From Cupriavidus metallidurans CH34 (lineage in GTDB: Bacteria; Pseudomonadota; Gammaproteobacteria; Burkholderiales; Burkholderiaceae), in NCBI RefSeq assembly GCF_000196015.1, contig NC_007973.1:3844001-3908000 (forward strand): a DNA stretch of 64,000 bases, in the 5' to 3' direction. Made by a program: the position numbers and the translations under genes. Positions 34,235-42,695 of this stretch are shown in pieces. The notes beneath the pieces are model-generated. The model saw only the letters and a list, made by a program, of their open reading frames with translations. It was not told where the DNA came from and ran no database searches. Numbering within the stretch: the first letter of the stretch is position 1; the number at the start of each line of letters is the position of its first letter.

Positions 34235-35623
34235 ATGAAACTCCGCCAAAAGATACTTTTGCTTGCCGTGGCGCCGCTGGCCGTTGCCATGCTCGGCATC
34301 GCGCTGGCCGTCCGTTTCCAGGCCACTGCGCTGGTCCGGCACGAGCGCATGCTGGTGGAGGCCGCCTACCTGCAAAGCAAGGAAACCGAGCTGCGCCACT
34401 ACGTAGAGCTGGCGCAAAGCGCGATCGCACCGATGGTCAAATCCGGCCGCACGGACGAGGCCACCCGGCAGGCCGCCATGGACGCGCTGGCCCGGCTCGA
34501 TTACGGCCGCGACGGCTATTTCTTCCTGTATGACCTGCAGGGGCGCAACCTGATGCACCCGCGCCAGCCCGAACTCGTGGGCCAGGACCTGTGGCTGCTG
34601 CGTGATCCCGAAGGGGCACTGACGATCCAGAAGCTGGTGGCTGCCGCCAAGGCGGGCGGTGGCTCGGTGCGTTATCTGTGGAAAAAGCCGTCCTCGCAGC
34701 AGGTGGCGCCCAAGCTGGGCTATGTGGTGGCCGTGCCGGCCTGGAACTGGATGCTTGGCACCGGCATTTATCTTGACGACGTGGAGCAGACGCTGCGCCA
34801 GCTCGACGCGCGCGCCGAGACCGACATCCGCGAAACCATGGCCTGGATCGGCGTCATCGCCGCCATCAGTATCCTGCTGGTGGCCGCCAGCGGCCTGGCG
34901 CTCAACGTCAGCGAGCACCGTGAGGCCGATGCCAAGCTGCGGCAGCTTGCCCAGCGTGTGGTGCAGTCGCAGGAAGAGGAACGCGCGCGATTGTCCCGTG
35001 AGCTCCATGACGGCATCAGCCAGTTGCTGGTGTCGGTCAAGCTGGTGCTCGAAGCCGCGACGAACCGCATCCGCCTGGCCCCGACCGAGGGGGCGTCGGT
35101 GGCGCCGATCCTTGGCATGGCGCTGAACCGGCTCGATTCCGTATTCAATGAAGTGCGCCGTGTGGCGCGCAACCTGCGCCCCGCCCTGCTCGACGATCTT
35201 GGCCTGTACGCCGCGCTTCAGCATCTGGCGCGCGAGATGCAGGCCGGCAGCACGCTGACGATCAACGTGACGCAGACTGGCAAGCCGCGTTCGCTGGCCG
35301 ACGAGCCGGCGACCGCGCTGTTCCGGATTGCGCAGGAGGCGCTGACCAATGTCGAGCGCCACGCCCATGCCACGCGCGTCGACGTGACACTCGACTTTGC
35401 CGACCGTGCCACGCGCCTGACGGTGCGGGATAACGGCACGGGGTTTGACGTGGCCCGCATGCAGGTCGATCCGAGCCGCGGCATCGGCCTGCGCAACCTG
35501 CGCGAGCGGGTAGCCGCGCTGGGCGGAAGTTTCGAAATCCTCTCCGCTCCCACCGGCACGCTGCTCACCGCTTCTCTGCCCACCGCTCCGCAGCCCTTTT
35601 CCCCCGAGACTTCGCAGTCATGA
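34235..35623 (+). CDS. Cache-domain sensor histidine kinase (NarX/HisKA_3 type)
   Basis: A 462-residue membrane kinase. Helix 1 (about residues 7-27) is followed by a periplasmic single Cache domain (about 30-185) with Y-F-F-L-Y-D-L-Q-G-R and N-W-M-L-G-T-G-I-Y, typical of binding sites for small carboxylates. Helix 2 is at about 202-224. The phospho-acceptor His 257 is in S-R-E-L-H-D-G-I-S-Q, the HisKA_3 form paired with NarL-type regulators. HATPase shows E-A-L-T-N-V-E-R-H-A, D-N-G-T-G-F-D and G-I-G-L-R-N-L-R-E-R. ATG 34235 is chosen before the first helix. The stop overlaps the regulator start by ATGA. Confidence 0.9.
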   Translation: MKLRQKILLLAVAPLAVAMLGIALAVRFQATALVRHERMLVEAAYLQSKETELRHYVELAQSAIAPMVKSGRTDEATRQAAMDALARLDYGRDGYFFLYDLQGRNLMHPRQPELVGQDLWLLRDPEGALTIQKLVAAAKAGGGSVRYLWKKPSSQQVAPKLGYVVAVPAWNWMLGTGIYLDDVEQTLRQLDARAETDIRETMAWIGVIAAISILLVAASGLALNVSEHREADAKLRQLAQRVVQSQEEERARLSRELHDGISQLLVSVKLVLEAATNRIRLAPTEGASVAPILGMALNRLDSVFNEVRRVARNLRPALLDDLGLYAALQHLAREMQAGSTLTINVTQTGKPRSLADEPATALFRIAQEALTNVERHAHATRVDVTLDFADRATRLTVRDNGTGFDVARMQVDPSRGIGLRNLRERVAALGGSFEILSAPTGTLLTASLPTAPQPFSPETSQS

Positions 35624-36306
35624 CCGCACCCCACGACGCCGATCCGGCCGTCACCACCTCCTCCGCCGCACGCGTATTGCTGATCGACGATCACGCACTG
35701 GTGCGCGACGGCATGCGTATGCACCTGACGCTGCAGCCGGGGCTGGAAGTGGTCGGGGAAGCCGACGATGGCGAGGCCGCGCTGGCGTGGCTGGCGGCGG
35801 CCGAAGCCGGACGCATGCCGGACCTCGTGATCACCGACATCGGCATGCGCGGCATGGGCGGTATTGCCCTGGCGGGCGCCCTGCACGATCGCTACCCGGA
35901 ACTGGCAGTGCTGATCGTGTCGATGCACGACAACCTGGAATACGTGCGCCAGGCGATCCGCGCGGGCGCGCGCGGCTACGTACTCAAGGACGCGCCAGCC
36001 GATGAGTTACTGGCGGCGATCCAGGCAGTGCTGGCGGGACGCGTGTTCTACAGCGCCCGCATCGCGCGTGGCATGGCGGCGCAGGCTGTGAGTCCGCTCG
36101 ACGCGCTGACACCGCGCGAACGCGACATTCTTCACGGGATCGGACGCGGACAGGCCAACAAGGACATCGCGGTGCAACTCGGCGTATCGGTGCGCACGGT
36201 GGAAACCCACCGCCTCAACCTGAAACGCAAGCTTGGCATCGAGGGCCGGGCGGAACTGGTGAAGTATGCGGTGCAACAGCTTGGGCTGGATGTCGAGGGT
36301 GGCTGA
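35620..36306 (+). CDS. NarL/LuxR-family response regulator
   Basis: A 228-residue regulator. The receiver covers residues about 15-145, with L-L-I-D-D-H at the acidic pocket, Asp in V-I-T-D-I-G-M-R-G-M-G-G near 74 and Lys in L-K-D-A. The GerE HTH covers about 160-220: L-T-P-R-E-R-D-I-L and Q-A-N-K-D-I-A-V-Q-L-G-V-S-V-R-T-V-E-T-H. Its ATG overlaps the kinase stop, so translation is coupled. With cstA divergent, it is the natural candidate to activate the transporter when the Cache ligand, possibly pyruvate or another C3/C4 acid, is present; this is inference. A strong bidirectional terminator ends the operon. Confidence 0.92.
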   Translation: MTAPHDADPAVTTSSAARVLLIDDHALVRDGMRMHLTLQPGLEVVGEADDGEAALAWLAAAEAGRMPDLVITDIGMRGMGGIALAGALHDRYPELAVLIVSMHDNLEYVRQAIRAGARGYVLKDAPADELLAAIQAVLAGRVFYSARIARGMAAQAVSPLDALTPRERDILHGIGRGQANKDIAVQLGVSVRTVETHRLNLKRKLGIEGRAELVKYAVQQLGLDVEGG

Positions 36307-36340
36307 GGGGCAGTTCACGAGAAAACGATAGCCCAAACAA

Positions 36341-36377
36341 AAAAACGCCGAACGGCGGCAAGCCGTTCGGCGTTTTT
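36341..36377. terminator. Bidirectional terminator between the response regulator and pckG
   Basis: A perfect 16-bp arm at 36341-36356 (AAAAACGCCGAACGGC) pairs with 36362-36377 (GCCGTTCGGCGTTTTT) around a 5-base loop. Both strands end in U-rich runs, so it serves both convergent transcripts. Confidence 0.9.
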
Positions 36378-36394
36378 CCTTAACGCGGGAAGAC

Positions 36395-38251
36395 TCAGGC
36401 CGACAGGCGCTTGGCCAGTGCGTCCTTGGTTTCCGCCAGCGCTTGCGGCAGGTTGTGCTTGAGCTGCGTGAACAGTTCGTCGTGCAGCGCCAGTTCCTTT
36501 TGCCATGCGTCACGGTCGATCGACGTGACCTGGGTGAATTGCTCGGCGGTGAAGGCCAGGCCGTTCCAGTTCAGGTCCGTGTAGCGCGGCGACGTGCCGA
36601 ACACGTGCTCGGCGCCTTCGCCACGGCCTTCCACGCGGTCGATCATCCACGACAGCACGCGCATGTTCTCGCCAAAGCCCGGCCACACGAAGTTGCCGTC
36701 GGCGTCCTTGCGGAACCAGTTCACGCAGTAGATGCGCGGCAGCTTGGCACCGGCGGCTTCGAGCTTCTTGCCCAACGCCAGCCAGTGGCCGAAGTAGTCG
36801 CTCATGTTGTAGCCGCAGAACGGCAGCATCGCGAACGGATCGCGGCGGACCACGCCTTGCTGGCCGGCAGCGGCGGCGGTGGTTTCCGAACCCATCGTGG
36901 CGGCCATGTAGACGCCTTCGGTCCAGTTGCGGGCTTCGGTCACCAGTGGCACGGTGGAGCTGCGGCGGCCGCCGAAGATGAATGCATCGATGGCCACGCC
37001 AGCCGGGTTGTCCCAGTTGTCGTCGATCGACGGGCATTGCGAGGCCGGCGCGGTGAAGCGGGCGTTCGGGTGGGCAGCCTTGGCGCCGGTCGACTTGGCG
37101 ATCTCGGGCGTCCAGTCCTTGCCCTGCCAGTCGATCAGGTGCGCCGGGGCTTCCTTCGTCATGCCTTCCCACCACACGTCGCCGTCGTCGGTCAGTGCCA
37201 CGTTGGTGAAGATGACGTTTTCCTTGAGCGTCGCCATCGCGTTGAAGTTGGTCTTCTCGCTCGTGCCCGGGGCCACGCCGAAGTAGCCGGCTTCCGGGTT
37301 GATGGCGTACAGGCGGCCGTCCTTGCCTGGCTTGATCCAGGCGATGTCGTCACCGATCGTCGTGACCTTCCAGCCCTCGAAGCCCTTGGGCGGGATCAGC
37401 ATGGCGAAGTTGGTCTTGCCGCAGGCCGACGGGAACGCGGCAGCCACGTGGTACTTCTTGCCTTCCGGCGAGGTCACGCCGAGGATCAGCATGTGCTCGG
37501 CCAGCCAGCCTTCGTCGCGGCCCATCGTCGAGGCGATCCGCAGTGCGAAGCACTTCTTGCCCAGCAGCGCATTGCCGCCGTAGCCCGAACCGAACGACCA
37601 GATTTCGCGCGTCTCGGGGAAGTGCACGATGTACTTGGTCGGATTGCACGGCCATGCCACGTCCTTCTCGCCGGCGGCCAGAGGCTTGCCCACGGTATGC
37701 ACGCACGGCACGAACTCGCCGTCGGCACCCAGCACGTCGTACACGGCGCGGCCCATGCGGGTCATGATGCGCATGTTCACGGCGACGTACGGCGAATCGG
37801 ACAGCTCGACGCCGATGTGGGCGATCGGCGAACCCAGCGGGCCCATCGAGAACGGCACCACGTACAGGGTGCGGCCACGCATGCAGCCGTCGAACAGGCC
37901 GTTCAGCGTCTGGCGCATTTCGGCCGGTGCGGTCCAGTTGTTGGTCGGGCCGGCGTCTTCCTGCTTCTGCGAGCAGATGAAAGTGCGGTCTTCGACACGT
38001 GCCACATCGGAGGGATCCGACAGGGCCAGGAACGAGTTCTTGCGCTTGGCCGGGTTCAGGCGGCGCATCGTGCCGGCGGCGACCATCTGCTCGCACAGGC
38101 GGTCATATTCTTCCTGCGAGCCATCGCACCAGTAGACCTGGTCGGGCTTGGTCAATGCGGCGATGTCGGCAACCCAGGCGACCAGTTTCTGGTTCTTGAC
38201 CCAAGCCGGCACGTTCAGTGCCGGAGTGCCTTGCATTGTGGGGTGGTTCAT
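36395..38251 (-). CDS. pckG: Phosphoenolpyruvate carboxykinase (GTP)
   Basis: A 618-residue cytosolic enzyme converting oxaloacetate and GTP to PEP, GDP and CO2, the entry step of gluconeogenesis. The GTP-dependent form is shown by F-P-S-A-C-G-K-T-N with active Cys 277 in the P-loop, F-G-S-G-Y-G-G-N at about 220, the Mn-binding region around H-M-L-I-L-G, and N-W-F-R-K-D-A-D-G near the C-terminus. Length matches the GTP family. ATG 38251 follows TTGGAGT; a longer upstream frame is rejected. It stands alone. Together with the nearby carbon-starvation transporter it suits growth on organic acids. Confidence 0.96.
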   Translation of the reverse strand: MNHPTMQGTPALNVPAWVKNQKLVAWVADIAALTKPDQVYWCDGSQEEYDRLCEQMVAAGTMRRLNPAKRKNSFLALSDPSDVARVEDRTFICSQKQEDAGPTNNWTAPAEMRQTLNGLFDGCMRGRTLYVVPFSMGPLGSPIAHIGVELSDSPYVAVNMRIMTRMGRAVYDVLGADGEFVPCVHTVGKPLAAGEKDVAWPCNPTKYIVHFPETREIWSFGSGYGGNALLGKKCFALRIASTMGRDEGWLAEHMLILGVTSPEGKKYHVAAAFPSACGKTNFAMLIPPKGFEGWKVTTIGDDIAWIKPGKDGRLYAINPEAGYFGVAPGTSEKTNFNAMATLKENVIFTNVALTDDGDVWWEGMTKEAPAHLIDWQGKDWTPEIAKSTGAKAAHPNARFTAPASQCPSIDDNWDNPAGVAIDAFIFGGRRSSTVPLVTEARNWTEGVYMAATMGSETTAAAAGQQGVVRRDPFAMLPFCGYNMSDYFGHWLALGKKLEAAGAKLPRIYCVNWFRKDADGNFVWPGFGENMRVLSWMIDRVEGRGEGAEHVFGTSPRYTDLNWNGLAFTAEQFTQVTSIDRDAWQKELALHDELFTQLKHNLPQALAETKDALAKRLSA

Positions 38252-38776
38252 ACTGCGACTCCAAAGCGAAAAAGAAATCGTGCAATGTCCGAGCGGCGGT
38301 TCGCGGATGAGCGGGCCGGGAAAGTCGGGGCCGGGCCGGCTGCCTGCCTTGTTTGGCATGGCGCACTTGCCTTCTGACCGTGACATCCCGTTACAACTCG
38401 GCGGCGACCAAATTCTTTCAAATGGTCGCGAGGGGCCCTGTTGCTGCGATACAGTTGCGCTTCGCCTGCTTTTGGCGGGCGACAGGGGCCGGGCGGGCAT
38501 TGTCCGGCGACGAACGGGGTGTGGGAGCGTAGCTCAACCGCACTGTGCGCGTCGCGGGAGCGGGCAAGGATACCATTGCACGGATCACCTGTTTTTTGCT
38601 GCGCAACATTGTTATCTCAGCCGAGATGCCTTTTCGCCACCGCCGCGGGTCGTCGCGGACACGGTTGGGGACGATGATGTCCGCTTTCAATGTTGTGTCA
38701 GGAAATCCAACAATACTGTCGGTTGCGCACTGATTCTGTGGCCGTGCGCACCGAGCCCGAGGTCAAAGAGTCACCA
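38252..38776. other. 525-base intergenic region between pckG and the hydroxyacid dehydrogenase
   Basis: A long divergent control region with no coding frame I can support. An imperfect palindrome ATCTC-AGCC-GAGAT lies at 38613-38626, and CAACATTG (38604-38611) is inverted as CAATGTTG (38688-38695). Neither is a known operator. No riboswitch or sRNA signature was recognised. Confidence 0.4.
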
Positions 38777-39790
38777 ATGAAGATTGCAGTTCTCGACGAT
38801 TACCAGGACGCCGTGCGCAAGCTGCCCTGCTTTGCGCTGCTCGAAGGCCATGACGTCAAGGTCTTCAACAACACCGTGAAGGGCGTGGGCCAATTGGCAG
38901 CGCGCCTCTCGGATGTCGAGGCATTGGTGCTGATTCGCGAGCGCACCCGTGTGACGCGTCAGCTACTCGAGAAGCTGCCCAAGCTCAGGATCATCAGCCA
39001 GACCGGCCGGGCGGGGAACCATGTCGACATCGAGGCCTGTACCGAGCGCGGCGTGGTCGTGCTGGAAGGCGTCGGTTCTCCCGTGGCGCCCGCCGAGCTG
39101 ACCTGGGCGCTGATCATGGCGGCCCAGCGCCGCATTCCCCAGTACGTTGCCAGCCTCAAGCACGGCGCCTGGCAGCAGTCGGGCCTGAAATCGACCACGA
39201 TGCCGCCGAACTTCGGCCTTGGGCAGGTCCTGCGCGGACAGACGCTCGGCATCTGGGGCTATGGCAAGATCGGCCGCCTGCTGGCGGGCTACGGCCGCGC
39301 CTTTGGCATGAACGTGCTGGTCTGGGGCCGCGAGGCTTCGCAGCAGGGCGCCCGGGAGGCTGGCCTTAACGTGGCGGAATCGGTCGAACAGCTGTTTGCC
39401 GACTCCGACGTGCTGTCGCTGCACCTGCGCCTGAACGACGAGACGCGCGGCATCGTCAAGCTGGCCGACCTGCAGCGCATGAAGCCCACATCGTTGTTTG
39501 TGAACACCAGCCGCGCCGAGCTGATCGAGGAAAACGCGCTGGTCGCCGCGCTGAATCGCGGACGTCCGGGCATGGCCGCCATCGACGTGTTCGAGTCCGA
39601 GCCGATCCTGCAGGGTCATGCCCTGCTGCGCATGGAGAACTGCATCTGCACGCCGCACCTGGGCTATGTGGAGCGCGAAAGCTACGAACTCTACTTCCGC
39701 GCGGCGTTCCAGAACATCCTTGATGTGCTGGCCGGCAAGCACGACAGCATCGCCAATCCCAAGGCACTCACCCCCACGCTTGCACGCTGA
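38777..39790 (+). CDS. D-isomer-specific 2-hydroxyacid dehydrogenase
   Basis: A 337-residue NAD-dependent oxidoreductase. The cofactor fold is G-I-W-G-Y-G-K-I-G-R-L-L near 152-163. The catalytic residues of the family are Arg (in S-R-A-E-L), Glu (in D-V-F-E-S-E) and His (in C-T-P-H-L-G-Y near 293). The substrate-binding domain is formed by both ends. It resembles phosphoglycerate dehydrogenase-like proteins but lacks an ACT domain, so serine synthesis is not implied; reduction of a 2-keto acid or oxidation of a D-2-hydroxyacid is expected. ATG 38777 is chosen because M-K-I-A-V-L-D-D is the family start. It appears monocistronic. Confidence 0.88.
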   Translation: MKIAVLDDYQDAVRKLPCFALLEGHDVKVFNNTVKGVGQLAARLSDVEALVLIRERTRVTRQLLEKLPKLRIISQTGRAGNHVDIEACTERGVVVLEGVGSPVAPAELTWALIMAAQRRIPQYVASLKHGAWQQSGLKSTTMPPNFGLGQVLRGQTLGIWGYGKIGRLLAGYGRAFGMNVLVWGREASQQGAREAGLNVAESVEQLFADSDVLSLHLRLNDETRGIVKLADLQRMKPTSLFVNTSRAELIEENALVAALNRGRPGMAAIDVFESEPILQGHALLRMENCICTPHLGYVERESYELYFRAAFQNILDVLAGKHDSIANPKALTPTLAR

Positions 39791-39957
39791 CTCGAGCGCT
39801 GACTTCAGTCAAGTCACATTCTGACGTCGTGAAATGATGTTTGGAGCGCAGGGCGCGCGTGACTATTATTCCTCTTGGTCGCCTGCTTTCGGCGGGCGGT
39901 CCTGACATTGCCAGAGCAGGCAATGCTGAACCGTAAATTTCAGGAGGAGAGGGAAAA

Positions 39958-40326
39958 ATGACTGTCCGTACACCTGTAGTTGGTTTGGCCGTAGCCGTAA
40001 CACTGGCGCTCGCTGCTTTCGGGGCGAACGCTCAGCAGACACAGCAGCCCGCAGCGCAACCGGCGACGGGGTCCGCCGAGGTTCCTCCGATGCCGCCAAC
40101 CTCCCAGGCCAAGGCCATGATTTCCGAGAAGTTCAAGGCCGCGGACACCAACCATGACGGCAAGCTGACCCGCGACGAGGCCAAGGCCGGCATGCCGGAG
40201 GTCTACAAGCGCTTCTCTCAAATCGATGTGAAGAAGAAGGGCTACGTCACCGAGCGTCAGATCGGTGCCTACTGGCATTCGAAGACCGCCGAGCAGATGC
40301 AGAAGGAAAATCCCATCTGGAACTGA
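39958..40326 (+). CDS. Exported EF-hand protein
   Basis: A 122-residue periplasmic protein. A Sec signal peptide ends near A-N-A-Q (about 25), followed by a Gln/Pro/Ala linker. One canonical EF-hand loop, D-T-N-H-D-G-K-L-T-R-D-E, lies near 62-73 with ligand positions 1, 3, 5 and 12 filled. A second, degenerate site is D-V-K-K-K-G-Y-V-T-E-R-Q near 89-100, missing acidic ligands. One calcium ion is therefore likely bound. AGGAGGAG precedes ATG 39958 very well. It is flanked by a strong hairpin downstream. Function unknown; the family is common in Burkholderiales envelopes. Confidence 0.85.
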   Translation: MTVRTPVVGLAVAVTLALAAFGANAQQTQQPAAQPATGSAEVPPMPPTSQAKAMISEKFKAADTNHDGKLTRDEAKAGMPEVYKRFSQIDVKKKGYVTERQIGAYWHSKTAEQMQKENPIWN

Positions 40327-40339
40327 GCGTTCGAGCGCT

Positions 40340-40379
40340 TCCCGGACCCGCGCCATGAGGCATGGCGCGACGTCCGGGA
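40340..40379 (+). terminator. Long two-part hairpin after the EF-hand gene
   Basis: TCCCGGAC (40340-40347) pairs with GTCCGGGA (40372-40379), and inside it GCGCCAT (40350-40356) pairs with ATGGCGC (40362-40368) around a 5-base loop. The combined stem is 15 bp with a small internal bulge. No U-tract follows, so it is a terminator-like or mRNA-stabilising structure. Confidence 0.55.
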
Positions 40380-40546
40380 GGGACGCCTGACCGGCAGACG
40401 CACCGCCCCGCCAGACACCTGGAACGTGCGTCTGTTTCCCCACATTCCCTTGCTCAAACGAGCGCCCAAGTCGGTACACTCGGTGCAAAGCCGACGCGCG
40501 GCAGCATGACGCGCGCGCAGCCCCGCACACGCAAGGAGAGCGTACC

Positions 40547-41203
40547 GTGGCCGAAACCGATCCGCGTCCGAACCCCGCCGGCGCCGGTGGCATGAGCATT
40601 GGCCGTGTGCTGGCCGTCAATGTCGGCACCGCCCTGCCGCTCGTGGTGGCAGGCGCAGGCACGGAGGCTGTGGTGATGTCGGCCATCCGCAAACACCCGC
40701 TCAGTACATTGCATCATCCGATTGCCGTAGGCGTGCACCGCCTGGGGCTGGCCGGCGACGAGCAGGTCGACCGCAGCGTCCACGGCGGACCTGAGCAGGC
40801 CGTCTATGCCTATCCGATCGAGCACTACACCTGGTGGAACACGCGCCGGCGCGATGCCGGGGTCGAGGAATCCGAGCGTCCGCTGGCGTTCGGCGCGATG
40901 GGCGAGAATCTGACGACCCAGGGCCTGCTGGAGTCCGCGTTGTGGGTGGACGACCGCCTGCTTATTGGCGACGTCGAACTTGTGGTGAATGCGCCACGGC
41001 GGCCCTGCTACAAGTTCAATGCGGCGATGGGGTACGCCCATGCCGCGCGCGACATGCTGGAAAGCAGCTTTTCCGGCGTGTACCTGGGTGTCATCCAGCC
41101 TGGCGTGCTGCGCGCCGGCGATGCCGTGATCCTGATTCCCGGCCCGCGTGATGTGCCGCTGAATACCCTGCTGCACCGGAACGGCCGGCAAATCTCTCGC
41201 TAG
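40547..41203 (+). CDS. MOSC-domain protein (YiiM-like)
   Basis: A 218-residue protein with a MOSC domain (molybdenum cofactor sulfurase C-terminal). V-D-R-S-V-H-G-G-P-E-Q-A-V-Y-A-Y-P and G-E-N-L-T-T-Q-G-L are family signatures, and the conserved Cys lies in P-R-R-P-C-Y-K-F. MOSC proteins handle molybdenum cofactor-bound sulfur or reduce N-hydroxylated compounds. The start is GTG 40547, supported by AAGGAG about 8 bases upstream. It is a single gene between the EF-hand gene and the RND operon. Substrate unknown; cytoplasmic. Confidence 0.85.
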   Translation: MAETDPRPNPAGAGGMSIGRVLAVNVGTALPLVVAGAGTEAVVMSAIRKHPLSTLHHPIAVGVHRLGLAGDEQVDRSVHGGPEQAVYAYPIEHYTWWNTRRRDAGVEESERPLAFGAMGENLTTQGLLESALWVDDRLLIGDVELVVNAPRRPCYKFNAAMGYAHAARDMLESSFSGVYLGVIQPGVLRAGDAVILIPGPRDVPLNTLLHRNGRQISR

Positions 41204-41467
41204 ATTGTTGCCAATCCCGCGTTAGTCCGGGGTGGCCGCCACGGGCTTTTCTGCTAATGTTTTAGAACTCATACAAGCGGTTCGGCCATCCCTTCCCTGT
41301 CGGCCAGACATCCATCCCCAGCGGAGCTGTAATGGGTTGTAATACAACGCACTAGCCGGAAGCGGCCAAGGCGCGGTACTAGTAGCGGTTTGCGCGGATA
41401 AAGCCGGCCCGATGAAGCCGGCGCCAAGGGGGAGTCGCGCGCCGTGCAGTATTTGAGGGTCCTCATA

Positions 41468-42691
41468 ATGAAAACAGATGGAATCGACCAGCCGAAGGGC
41501 TTTGTCGATGGCAACTGGAGCGCGGCCGCCGGTACGGGGCGCGGCCGCACTTCGCGCTGGCCGGCCGTCGTGGCCGTGCTTGTGATCGTTGTCGCCGGCT
41601 GGTTTGGCTGGAAGCACTGGTTTGCGCCGAAGCCGGCCGCCAAGGGCCCGGCCGTGACCACGGTTGCCACGGCTATCGTCCAGCAGGGCGATGTGCCGCT
41701 GGAAGTGAACGCCAACGGCAATGTGGTGGCGATGCAGACCGTGGAGGTGCGCCCGCAGGTGTCGAGCACCGTTCGCACGGTCCATATCAAGGAAGGCCAG
41801 AGCGTCAAGCCGGGCGACCTGCTGTTCTCGCTCGATACGCGCATGGACGAGGCCAATCTGGACAAGGCGCGCGCCCAGCTCATGCGCGACCAGGCCGATC
41901 TGTCCGACGCACGCCGCACGCTGACACGTAGCCAGGAGCTGCTGCAGCGCAACTTCATCTCGCGCAGTGCCGTGGATACGGCACAGGCCAAGGTCGACGG
42001 CTTCGAAGCCACGATTCGCGCCGACCAGGCGGCCATCGAAGCGAGCCGCGTGGCCATCAGCTACGGCACGATTCGAGCGACGATCGGCGGCCGGACCGGC
42101 GTCATCAACGTCTTCCCGGGCTCGCTGGTCACGCCGACGACTGCGACGCCGATGGTCATCGTGGCGCAGATCGCGCCGATCACGGTCATGTTCACGCTGC
42201 CCGAACGGCAGCTTGCCGCCCTGCGCGAGGCACTGCGCAGCGGACCGGTATCGGTGACGGCGCTGCCTAACGACGGCAGCAAGCAGCCCGTGACCGGCAA
42301 GATCACATTCGTCGACAACACCGTCGATCCGCAGTACGGCAGCATCCGCGTCAAGGCGATGTTTGGCAACGAAGAGCACCGCCTCTGGCCGGGCACCTAC
42401 GCCAACGTCAACGCCACGGTGCAGGTGCTGAAGGATGCGCTGTCCGTGCCGCCACAGGCCATCGTGGCCGGCCCCGAGGGCCGTTTCGTTTACACCGTGC
42501 AGGCCGACAACAAGGTGGCGCGCGTGCCAGTGCAGGTCATCGCCACGACGGCTGCTGCCGCGGTGATCGAAGGCGTGCAACCCGGCGCGCGCGTCGTGAC
42601 CGAGGGCGCGCAGAATCTGCGTCCGGGAAGCCTGGTGCGGGAAGCTGCCGCTCGCGGCGCTTCGGCCCCGGCCGCCGCTACCAAGCATTGA
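41468..42691 (+). CDS. RND efflux periplasmic adaptor (MdtA-like)
   Basis: A 407-residue membrane-fusion protein. An N-terminal membrane anchor (about residues 34-52) is followed by lipoyl, alpha-hairpin and beta-barrel regions (V-E-V-R-P-Q-V-S-S-T-V, then coiled-coil A-Q-L-M-R-D-Q-A-D-L). It has no lipobox, unlike the AcrA-type adaptor later in the window. It connects the RND pump to an outer-membrane channel. ATG 41468 (M-K-T-D-G-I-D) is preferred to the upstream ATG. Its pump starts 4 bases downstream, so the two are co-transcribed. An outer-membrane partner gene is not adjacent. Confidence 0.9.
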   Translation: MKTDGIDQPKGFVDGNWSAAAGTGRGRTSRWPAVVAVLVIVVAGWFGWKHWFAPKPAAKGPAVTTVATAIVQQGDVPLEVNANGNVVAMQTVEVRPQVSSTVRTVHIKEGQSVKPGDLLFSLDTRMDEANLDKARAQLMRDQADLSDARRTLTRSQELLQRNFISRSAVDTAQAKVDGFEATIRADQAAIEASRVAISYGTIRATIGGRTGVINVFPGSLVTPTTATPMVIVAQIAPITVMFTLPERQLAALREALRSGPVSVTALPNDGSKQPVTGKITFVDNTVDPQYGSIRVKAMFGNEEHRLWPGTYANVNATVQVLKDALSVPPQAIVAGPEGRFVYTVQADNKVARVPVQVIATTAAAAVIEGVQPGARVVTEGAQNLRPGSLVREAAARGASAPAAATKH

Positions 42692-42695
42692 TGCC

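Noticed and set aside
36443..38377. Plus-strand frame of 644 codons opposite pckG
   Set aside because: Composition (His, Arg, Val, Gln) is typical of antisense translation; pckG on the other strand is unambiguous.
38521..38545. GGAGCGTAGCTCAA resembling a tRNA D arm
   Set aside because: No matching acceptor, anticodon or T arm follows; chance similarity.
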